Shown one piece after another: positions 34,619 to 46,600 of a stretch of DNA of 64,000 nucleotides. The first letter of the stretch is position 1, and every line of letters starts with the position of its first letter. Below the pieces are notes generated by a model. It did no database searches and had not been told where the DNA came from. It saw only the letters and a program-made list of their open reading frames with translations. A program made the translations under genes and the position numbers. Source of the stretch: Molanna angustata (lineage: Eukaryota > Arthropoda > Insecta > Trichoptera > Molannidae); NCBI GenBank assembly GCA_963576475.1, contig OY754981.1:30294132-30358131 (forward strand), written 5' to 3'.

Positions 34619-37600
34619 AGGTGATGTTCCGCCTAAGCCGTTGCAAGTGGACGGCCACCTGGATGATACAGATATATCAAGTAGACTTGAAAGAACGATG
34701 ATTTGCTACGCAAAGTTTTTGGTCCATCACCCCTTCATCGTGTTGGCGGCTGTAACAGTCGTCGCCACAATTTGTACGGTGGTGCCTCTGATGCTGAGGA
34801 AATTTCCAGATTTTACTGATCCAACTATGGTATGACCATCTTTCAATTATTATATAAAAAAACAATGTTAAACGACCCCGCAACATATTTGAGAACAGCT
34901 TTTTGTCTAAATATATATTACTACCAAAAAACTTAGAATCAGATAAAATGTAACTGTGATGCATGAAAGAAGAAACTTTGATATGTATTTTAAATATTGT
35001 GACACATTTTAAACAATTTTCAATTCACTTTTGTCATGAATTTTGAAAATTGAAAGTTTTCACCCGTCTTGATAAAAAGCGTTCGCTTCTAAAATGGTTG
35101 TATCAAATAACACATTCACAGTTTAAAAAAAGTAAATTTTAATAAAAAAATCTTTGTTTTGTAATGAAGTTAACATGCATAAATGGAATGACAACTTAGT
35201 GAAGTTCGTATTTGTTGTTTGCATCTTGTTCAACAAAGTTTTTCACCCACCCCCAGACCCAAGCAGTTTTTACCACAACCCGTGATGAATTTACTATGGA
35301 AATCAACCCTACTTTTCAGATTGCTTATTTCTTTTTCTTCTGGAGTAATCTCTACTATGGTTTTGGCCTTTAGAGTTTTTCAGCATGGAGTATCTATTAA
35401 TTCTTCGATTTTCATATCACTGAGGGTTTTTTTAAAATGCATGCCAAAGTTATTTTTCGTTCTGAATAGGTTGGTAGTGTCACAAGGCCTAACCAGAGAA
35501 AACCAGGTTTTTAGTTTTCCTGAACGTTGTGTTTAATTTTCATTGTAGATATACTTCCTTTCTGGAATTCATAGATCATAAATGGCCATGTCAGCTGCGT
35601 CGTTATATAATTATCATAATATATTATCCATGTCTTTCTTGTTCCCAAAATGACTTGAGGCCTCCACTTTACCACATACCTTTTTTTGGTTAGAATAATG
35701 TTAATGTCTTGTAATTTTTAGGGTTTTGAAACCAGAGGAACGGTGCTGTCAAACAGATTAATATCTTGGAGAAACCTGATTGAGGAGACTCGTCCCTCCG
35801 GTTCGCTGGCCGTCAATCCCAAGGACATTTTGGATGAAGTCCAGTACATGAAGGCGCGTAATCGTTCCAACTTCAAAGCCAAAGTAAGAAATGGAAAAAA
35901 GAAAAGACCCAAGGATGTTGCCGGAAAGGTAAAGAAGATAAAACAAATAAAAGCGATGGCCGGTGTCAGCAAAATACTCTACACAGAATCAGCCAACAAT
36001 TTTTCCAAAAATGACGGGAACTATTCTGTTGATGAACACGAACATTGGGGATATGGGAAAAATTTAACCTATTTGTCGCAAGAGAATGAGGGTGAGAAAA
36101 TAGAGTATACGAGAAATCAATGGATATCATTGAAGAATCTTGATTTTCCACCTTCTTACACAGAACATCATCATTTATCTAGTGATGGGTTCTTCTGTGG
36201 AGTACCAAGTGAGTTAAATTTATATTATCATGAAATATTGAAAATAATATTATTTATCATACAAATTATTTAGGGAATCGGATAGTCTGTAAAATGACTT
36301 ACTATAATTGTAATTTTGATATTAACAGACCTATTAAGTAGAATAATATACTCTGATATACTCAGAGAGCCAGGTCTTGAAACTTTCAATAGATTATGTA
36401 AGACTTTTTTGTTTCAGAGTCAAAAATTAAACAAGAACACTCTTAAAATGTTCTTATTATAATATCATTTTGTATTATTCAATTTCGATTAATGCTACAA
36501 TATTTTTTCCTATATACTTTTTTATATTATATTCAGGAATAATATTCTCATTTTGGCTATTATAAAAAATAACTTATTGCATAAGAAAAAGGTATTTAAG
36601 AGAGGAAATCTATCCGTCTCTAGGTTCTGTAGAACAAAAAGACATTTTTGTAAGGTACGATAACACTTGGTATTTTTTTACCATACCATACCATACCATC
36701 ACGCCATTTCCCTATTTGGGGTAGGCAGAGAGAACCGAACGCCAGACTCCTCTCTCTTGACATACATTCCTCGCTTCATTCACGTCCATACATCGTCTCA
36801 TACACGCTCTTCTATTATTCTTACTTCTAACATCTCCATCTTTCAAAATCCCATTTATGTGATCGTGCCAACTCTTTCTTGGCCGACCTCTACTTTTCAT
36901 TCCTCTTTTATCAGCCTTGTATACTTTTTTGTCAGACGGTCATCACTCATTCTTTCTATGTGGCCGAACCACCTTAGAGCATTTATTTTCATCTTACTTA
37001 CGATATTTCTTTCAATCATACATTCTCGTCTAATATCCTCATTTCTTATTCTATCATACATCGTTTTACCACACATTTTCTTAGTGACCTCATTTCAACC
37101 GCGTTAATTCTACTTTCATGCGTCTTCTGCCATGTCCATGACTCACTAGCATACATTAGAGTCGGTGCGACGATACCATTGTGTACCGCGAGCTTTGCTT
37201 GCCTCGAAATAATTGGGTCAGCCATTACCGGTCTTAATGCACCATTCACTCTATTACCTGCCGTTACTCTCCTTTCAATATCTTTTTCCAATCTTCCATC
37301 ACGCTGAAACATGCTTCCTAAGTATAAATATTATGGTATTTTTTTAATCGTTTAAATGTGCCATGTTTACTTGATCAAAGAATATTTAATTAAATAAACA
37401 TATTTAAAAAACATCACTTATATTTACTTATAGCTCAATATAAAATTGTCTTTCTTTTACATGAACACTTTCTTGTACTATGCGGAAGATAAAGTTTTTA
37501 TAAAATGTCAATTTGTTCTAACTTTTACATCATTTTTTTTGTCACTGAGATATCTGTTTGATTGTATTTCAGTGCCAGACTATGCCCATCTGGTGATGAA

Positions 37601-40600
37601 GAGTAACGACGGTTCATCACTGATGACTGCTGAGAACTTGCGCAGTATGTGTGTGCTGCAACAGAGGTTGGTTGAGTCAGGGGGCAGCGTGTATCCTAGT
37701 CTGTGTGAACAGTCCCGTCCCCCAGACCTGCACTGCTGTCCTCCTTGGAGCCTGCCCAACTATGTGGCATTATTGACTAACAACACATCATGCATGGATA
37801 TATCGGTATTTATTTTCTTTAGTTTTTGCTGACTTTGTAACAGGTATTAGGTTATAGGATTGTTATACTAAAGAATAATGTGTAATCTGTAATAATGTCA
37901 ACAGATGATGTAGGTGAGTTGTACGAGGATGGTCCGATAAGTATGGAAAAGTGGTGATTCATTTCTCAACTTAGTCTCCTTTTAGCTCGATACACTTGAC
38001 CCAGCGATGCTCCAACTTCTTCAACCCATCTGAAAAATACATTTTCTGGAGGTCTGCAAAATAGGCCTCCTTGGTGAGAATAACCTTCTCATTCGACTAC
38101 AATTTCTGCCCGACGAGTGACTTTTTCAAGTTTGGAAACAAAAAGAAGTCGCACCAAATCTGGAGAATACGGTGGATGAGGCTGAAGTTCATAGCCTAAT
38201 TCAACCAACCGCCATGGCGGAGGTGTGAGCCGGTGCGTTGTCCTGATGGAAGAGCACTTTTTGGGCGGCTAATGTGGCCGTTTTTTCTGCAATTCGGCGT
38301 TGAATTGGCCCAATTATTCGGGTCCGATTTGGCTGAAATTTTGACAGTAGCCTTCTTCGACAATGTACTACACAATAATAAATTTCTCTTGCGATAGTGG
38401 CGCCATTGGGCGGTGAGGCTAACTACTTATCGGACCACCCTCGTACAGCTGAAGGTTATGATGACTATTATAATTAGATATTTATATATTTGATTTTATT
38501 TAGGCTTTTTCTTCAGCTTTATTGCATATATTACATATTATTATGCTGTCAGAAATCTTGTGGAAAAGAAATGATCCTTGAAATGCATAAGGCCTTTACT
38601 GTGATTGTTTTTTAAGGCTAATGTATACATCTATGTATATCACAGTTAAACCACAAAATTTCAATGGAAAGCTTTATAATTTATTTTCAATCATTACTTT
38701 TTCATGATACAAATGTGTAAATTATCTACCTCATTTGTAGCCTTAATGAATGATTTTCAATTATGACAATGAGACTGCAGATGGAAAATGTATACAAATA
38801 ACTAAGTTTGAAAATATAAAGATTGTTTTAATACATTTATTATTTTTTTCTAGGATGAGGATGTTGTAAGTGTGATTAGCTTACTGTCAAACTGTGCAGT
38901 ATATTTCCATTCCCTGAAGTTAGCTGCAGATTGTGAGACGGAACATTGTATGGCTCCACCAATTTGTTACAAATATAATGCAGTTTACAATATACTCTCG
39001 TATCTCGTTGATGCTGATTTTCTGCCCCCAAATGTAAGTTTTAATCGTTTATTTTTATTGTGGTTATTACATAGTAAATACATTTTCCTAAATTTATTAC
39101 AAGTGAGATTTTTCAACATACATAATAAATATGGATTCAAAAAATTTAATAATGTATCTGAAAACAAAAAATAGTTGATAAATTAATGTTGTACCAATAA
39201 AAAGGGCTATAAAAATGACATATTAGTTATTATTATAATCTATTAGATCTCTCGTAACTTAAGAAATCAAGAATTATATATTATTTCAAACAAACTTCTT
39301 TATTAATAAAATTTTTTAATTTTTATAGACCTGTATCTATTATCTCTCAAAAATGAGAATTTTTAATATTATGTAATATAGTGTTTGTCTTTGAATAATA
39401 ATTATGTTTTATTTTTATTACTTATAGAATAACACCAAAGTGCATGTTGAATCTTCAATGATATTCTTACCATTGGCATGCAGTGCATCCATTATGCCAT
39501 ATTATTTGAAAATAGAAGACATCAAATTTGAACATAGCAATGTATCTATCGTTGCCATGGACTTGGGTGAGATTTTTTTAACATTTTCATTATGAATAAT
39601 TATGAATGAAAAATATTTTCACTACAAAAACGTCTTTGGTACATATAGTCCTGTATAGAGACTGGCTGCCTTACTAAAAAAAAACCCTGACAACAACAAT
39701 TCAAAAATATATAGTTTTTATTTTATCCTGCTAACATTGACGATCGTCGTGGTCTTTTGACTTCTGTGCTGACTTCCCAGGTTCGATTTCCAGTAGGGGA
39801 GAAATTTGTTTGAATTTGTATCTGAAACAATTACTTCTTTGGGTTGGAAGCACTGGTTAGTCTGTAGAAATTGCCATTTGGTAATGAAAACACCACTTGC
39901 ACATGGTGCAAGATAGTGGTGATTGATAAATAAACCTAAAGGAAAAGAATAAGTGCCTAATATTTTGTATTGTCTCTCGGGCAACTACATAAAACAGATA
40001 AATACATACCACCACGGCATTTCCCACAATATGGGTGTTGCAGACGCACTGCGTCTCTATTGACCCTTGCACGGCCGCTAGCGGACCTATGTTTTTCTTT
40101 CACCCGAGCGTATTCTCTGAGCACTATTGCCTGACCTGTACACCAATGACCTCCCTACAGTGATCGCCCAAGGAGCGATTTGTCGATTCTTGGTGTTTAA
40201 GGGAAGCGATACTGCCCCGGTATACCAGCATAAGCCAGGGTCCAGGCAGGCAGTACTTCACCTTATCAAGTCTATTTCTTCCTGAACCAGGTATTCAGTC
40301 GTAAGGTTTGCTTACAACCAGAGTCTAGGATCGAGAAATGAAACAAGTCAGACAAGTAAAAAAGCTCTGTTTATTCAATAAAATCATATTTATATTTATC
40401 AACTGACGGCCTAATAGCGCCCACCCACATTGTTTGTATGTGGGGGGTCTGCCCACACACCGCGCAATCTCGGGTGGTCGTCGATTGTAGGTACCGACAT
40501 GTACCTACTGACAAATACCTATCACAGTTCAGTGCTTGTTAGTTTGCAGCACGACACTTAGTTATACAAATTTACATCAAATGAATAAATACAAACATTA

Positions 40601-43600
40601 AAAAACAATAAGACATGTTTATAGGGCATTTTTTTTTTTGTTTTGCGGGTGGCAGTTCTTGAGGAGAACACACTTAGGCCGATTGGCCCTTTGTGATACC
40701 ACATTGGGGCTGTCCTCCCACTCACTCATCCCCCTTGAACCAGCCTGAGCGGCAAATGAATGTCATAATGTCTGCAATGTCGGCCGACGCTATGTCAATT
40801 AAATCATCATAGAAGAAACTTCCCAAGGAGCTTCTCCTAATTCTAGAGAGAGCAGGACAGTGACAGAGGAAGTGGACCACCGTCTCCTCCTCCTCCTCGT
40901 CTTGGCATGCTCTGCAGTAATCGTATGCCTCCAGCCCTAGCCTTCTGGCATGCTTTCCTATAACCCAGTGTCCCGTTAATACTAATATGACTCTGGCGAG
41001 TGAGTCTCTTCTGAACGAGAGTATTTCTCTGGTTCTTCTGAGATCATATTTTGGCCATGTTTGTCTGGCAATGGAGCATGTGCTCTCCTCAGACCACCTT
41101 TGGTCAGCACAAGCAATAATTTTCTCACTGACCCGGAGTTTACATGTTGCCATGGGGACTCCAGGTCTGTGTTTGATATTGTCTAGAGATAACAGGGTAC
41201 CTGCTCTGGCAAGTTCGTCTGCCCTACAATTCCCCGCTATATTACTGTGACCCGGCACCCACATGATTTGTAGATTGAACCGCTCCGCTGCCCCATTTAA
41301 GATGTTGCGGCAGTTCAGGGCCACTCTAGAAGTAGTACTTACGCCTTTTAAGGCTTTAATAGCCGCTTGGCTGTCTGTGAGAATACGGACAATGCTGTTT
41401 GATACTGCATTGCCTTGTATCCATTCTACTGCTTCCTGGATTGCCAAGATCTCTGCTTGAAAAACACTACAGTGGTCCGGCAACCTGAAAGAAATGTTAA
41501 TATTTAATTGCTCCGAAAAGACTCCTCCGCCCACCTTACCTTCCAGTTTTGACCCATCAGTGAAAAACACCTGAGCTTCATCGTGACGGATTAGATTCTC
41601 CTTCCACATTTCCCGCGAGGGGATTTGGGTTGAGAACCTGTTCTCGAAGAAAGGCTTGGGAATGACATAGTCGATACCTTCGGATGGCTTTTTGAACTCC
41701 TGAAGAACCATGGAGTGTCCAATGTGTGTCTCCCTCCAAGGGTTGACACAATTCATTCTTATGGCAGCTTTCGTTGCCATTTGTTTTCCTAGGAGGTCAA
41801 GCGGCATCAGATGCAGGATGGTGTCAAGGGCTTTTGATGGTGTAGTTCTCAGACAGCCAGTGGTTGTCACTTCTGCTAGTCTTTGAACTTTTGCCAGCTC
41901 TTTTAGGCGCACTCCTTTTTTCAAGCAGTGCCACCATACCACCACTCCGTACATCATGACTGGCCTTATGACCGCCTTGTACATCCAGTGGGTTATCTTG
42001 GGGTGTAGTCCCCATCGTTTTCCCACGATCTTTCTGCAGGTGTACAGTGCATTTGTAGCTTTCCGTACTCTTTCCTGCGTGTTAGGCTTCCAGCTCAGTT
42101 TTCTATCCAGGATCAGACCTAGGTATTTAGCTTGAGTTGAGATCTCTAATGTCACCCCTTCTAGGGTTGGCAATGTAAATGCCGGGATTACCCGTTTATT
42201 TGTAAAGAGGATCAACTCTGTTTTCTTTGGGTTCACTCCCAACCCACTATTAATACACCACTGAGTTATCCTGTCTAGTGCCCTCTGTAAAAGAGATGAG
42301 AGTATGTTGAGGATCTTACCGGACACCGCTATGGCGAGATCATCTGCATAAGCGATTACTCCGACCCCGGTGTCGTCTAACTCCATCAACAGTTTATTTA
42401 GGGCTAGATTCCATAAAAGAGGTGATAGAACGCCTCCTTGGGGTGTTCCCTTCACCGGGTATCTTTTTATCTTTGAGCCCCCAAGTTCTGAGTTTATAAC
42501 TCTATTTCTCAACATATTGTCGATAAATTCTATGAGCGAAGTCTCTATCCCCAATTTCCTCAGAGACTGAGTCATTGTTTCATATTTAATGTTATTAAAG
42601 GCTCCTTCTATGTCTAGGAAGGAGACCAGTGTGTACTCTTTATACTTCATCGATTTCTCGATTCTGTGTATCAGGGTGTGTAATGCTGTTTCTACAGATT
42701 TCCCTTTGCTGTACGCATGTTGAGACTCTGACCACTTTGAAGGTTCTATTTTACCCCTTATTCTGGTTTCTATGAGTCTTTCTAGCGTTTTAAGGACAAA
42801 CGAGGATAGACTGATTGGTCTGAAATCCTTGGATGTATTATTAGATGTTCTTCCACCTTTGGGTATGAACACCACTTTTACTTCTCTCCATAATTTGGGG
42901 GTATAACAGAGTTCTATACATGCTTCGAAGATTGTCCCCAACCAGGGTATGACAGTCTCCGAGGCCGCTTGCAGTTCCGCTGGAATGATACCATCCGGAC
43001 TTGGCGACTTGTATGGTTCAAACTTGTAAATTGCCCAAGCAATCATTTCTGTATTAAATAATTTCTGGGAGTTTTTCTGTTTCCTGGTTTGGTTTGTTGT
43101 CTCAGGCATGCCCTCTCTTTGCAGGTGGGTCTGCGCCCCCCCTATCGGGTGGACGGTTTCCCTAGGCATGTCGAGTTTACATCCAGGAAAGTGTGTTTCT
43201 GTTAATAGCTCTAATGTTTCAGAGCTGCTTGAGGTCCAGCTGCCGTCGTTTTTCTTTATATATTCAGGCATCTCTGGATCCGTAGCTAGGATTTTGCGAA
43301 TCCTGTTTCCCTCAGGGATTGTTTCAATTTTTGTGCAGAAATCTTCCCATGAGGTTCTTTTTGCCGTTTTTACTTTACTCTTAAAAACTCTTTGACTAGC
43401 CTTATAAGTTTCCCATTCATTGTTTTTCTTGGCTAGGTTAAATAGTTTGCGACATTCCCTTCTTAGGGTAATTATCTCTTCTGTCCACCATGGTGGTCTT
43501 TTTCTCCCTTTAGCTATACGCACCGGGCACGATTCCCTGGTGGCTTGGTTACAAGCATTAGTAAGGGTCTTTACCATGTTATCCAATTCCTCTGTTGTTG

Positions 43601-46600
43601 AGGGTTTGGTTGGTATTTCAGAAAGAAATTCACTGAGGGCAGTGTTGTACTTATCCCATTGTGTGTTCCTTCTATTGCTGTACATGACTCTATCTGGTTT
43701 CTGAAAGTTTAAGTTAAATTCAATGTACTGGTGATCAGAGAAGGAGTGGTCAGCTGAGACTTTCCATTCTTTTACATATTCGGCAGCATATTCATTGGCA
43801 ATTGTTATGTCTAGAACTTCACGCCTTATTGCGGTAATAAATGTTGGAGTATCACCTATATTACAAATTTCGAGGTTATGTGATAAAATATATTCAAAAA
43901 TTAACTCACCTCTCTCGTTTGTGTCCGTGCTGCCCCAGATTGTGTGGTGTGCGTTGGCATCTGCACCTGTCACCACAGGTATCCTCTCATCTTCTGCTCT
44001 ATGTATGGCTTGTTGAAGGATACCTGGAGGGGGCGGTTCTTCGTGATCATGTGCTAGGTAGGCAGAAATCAGCCAAATGGTGTGGGACTGAAGTTCTACT
44101 GCCAGCACCGTGATGTCTTCGTTGCAGAACTCTGACACCTTAAAGGCATTGAGCTCCTTCTTTATAAGAATACAAGACCTTGGCTTACCTTTATTGTTTG
44201 TATAGAAGATTCTGTAGTCTTTAGATTTTAACCCAGCCACTAGATTTTTGACAACCCATGGTTCTTGGGCTAAGACAACATCTTCTCCTTTTTCTAAGAG
44301 GCGGAGAAGTAATGCGGCAGACGCCGCCTTCGAGTGGTGCAGATTAATCTGAACCACTTTCATGCAGCAGTCTCCCCTTCTCCCCCTCATTGGATGCTTC
44401 TATCGTGGTTGGCGACCCCCCTTTGCAGACGGGTCTTGGTCCCCCCTTTCGGGCGGGAATAGCTGTATTACCTCCGGCTACGGTTGATAATGACTCCCCT
44501 GTGTAGGCGAGTCTAGGCCCCCCCTTTCGGGAGGACGAAGGTGGGTTTTTTGGTTTATTTGTATTCATCTGGTTCGTACGGTCCTTCAGTCGACAAGGCA
44601 ACTTCCAGACCTTAGGAAAGTAAGGGGAAATAGACGGTCCACCATAACGGAGCCCCACGTCATGGCAAGTCCTACTTACACTCCGGATTCGGACCAGTTT
44701 CCGGAGGGCACAACGCTTGCGACACCATATAACCCCGGTGCCATTCAGCCCTAGGCACGTTGTAGCATAAGACCTGGCTTGGGTGGTTTTCTGTCGGGGT
44801 TTTCCTTCCCTTAGCTGGGGATTCCAGTTTTGAGGCGCCAGAGAATCGCCGTTCATCCTCTCCTATTTGCTATGGCTGATGGCATTGCCAGTGGCCACAT
44901 TGCCCGGGACTCGCGGGATCTTAAGACCACTCGAGGACGCTAGGAGTAGGACTATTGGTAGTGTTACTGATGGTTGTAACTGTGGCATTACACGGTATTT
45001 GTATGATGCATATTTCCAGCAAAAATATGCGTCTCCGTGACCCCCACCAAAATTAGAGTCCCTAATAGGGCATGGTACAATATAACAAATGTAAATAAGT
45101 ATTCTTAAATTTATTTGATAACCGAAAACGTAGACGACTTGCGATATAATTTTTAATTTAAAATATTTTCATAAATGCTCTCGCTACGGTCATCTCCGTT
45201 TTCGGTATCATTTTTAGTATGTTTACGTACATACATAATATTAACACAATTTTTTCCAAGATTATTTCAGTCAGTTTCCTACGTTCGTAACAATGGGGTT
45301 ACGTGTATTGTATATTATACCAGTCTCAATTTACTTAAAAAAACACTACATTCAGAATTGGTGATGAACCTCATTGCTAAACTTTGTGAGATGTTATTGT
45401 TGCATGTTGGGACACCCCAAAACGATGATAATAGAAAAGATCATTGACACCATTAATTTTCCTTATTGTCATTTTGACTGCGTTATTTCAGGTGTTAAGA
45501 ACGCAGTGTTTGACATGTGGCTAGTTCACGACACATGGTTAGTGGGACTTGGAGGAGTCTTCGTTGTTGGCTGTATGTGGCTCTACTCCGGTTCATTGTT
45601 CCTGACTATCACCACGTGTCTGGCTATCGTGTATTCCATTGGCATCTCCTACTTCCTCTACACATTTGTTTTCAATCTTAGATTCTTTCCGTTTATGAAT
45701 CTTCTCACCGCTGTCGTGGCTGTCGGTTAGTATTTTTATAGAGATTCTGATTATGAATTATTGTAATACTTCACTTGTAATAACCACTTCATGCTCTGTT
45801 TTTTCACAACAATAGAACTAAGAACATCAGGTTATTTTATAAGTTGTAAAATACTATCACTAATTTATAGTACTAACAAAATATTTCTCTTATGTTTTTC
45901 AATAAGTTAAAACAGATGAAACAATTTTAGTAAACCTCTATGACCGTTAAGTAGCAACTGGTGAGCACATTTGGCTTTTTTATGTTATGTAACGCAAACA
46001 AATGGAAACACACAAGCAGTGCTCGGGTTGGCAAGATGCGTACGACGATACATACGCCGCCGTCGAACACTGCTAGTTCGAGGGCGTAATATTTCATCAA
46101 AATTAAATATTGTGCTACTTTTTTAAATTCTGTTAAAATTGTCCTGTATATTTAAATGTATTTTTTAGGTATCGGTGCAGACGACATGTTTATTTTTGTA
46201 AAAGTGTGGCAAAGTCACAAAGATGTGTCAATGGACGGTCTGACGAGCCTGGGCGTGGAGCCGGGAAGGTTGGTAGACCTGATGAGTGATACTCTGCAGC
46301 ATTCTGCTCTGACAATGTTTGTTACCAGTCTAACGACTGCCGCAGCCTTCTACGCTTCATTCATTAGTAATATCACTGCTGTCAACTGTTTTAGGTATAA
46401 CTTCAATTTACTTTTGATTTTTAAATGTATTACAGCACTTATGCTAGCAAATTTGTGATCAAAATCGATGATCATGATCCAGATTAATATGGAACTGCAG
46501 CCCATCAATCAATCAATTACATAATCAATCCGGATCGCAATCATTCATTTTCGATCACGGTTTGTGATCCAGGGGAGCAAGTCTGGTTCAATCGGCGAAA

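Larger units (their letters stand above)
40630..45064 (-). mobile_element. Apparently full-length R1/LOA-type LINE in disp intron, 9-bp target duplication
   Basis: ATAGGGCAT occurs at 40621-40629 and 45065-45073, directly outside a 4,435-bp element. The 3' end on the minus strand finishes in a poly(A) run (T-run at 40630-40640). The long ORF is uninterrupted and about 200 bp of leader precede the first frame, so the copy may be full length and young. It lies antisense in the intron between the exons ending at 39566 and starting at 45492, and accounts for three quarters of that intron. Confidence 0.93.

Noticed and set aside
40987..44113. Several plus-strand frames of 60-95 codons
   Set aside because: All are antisense shadows of the LINE ORF2.
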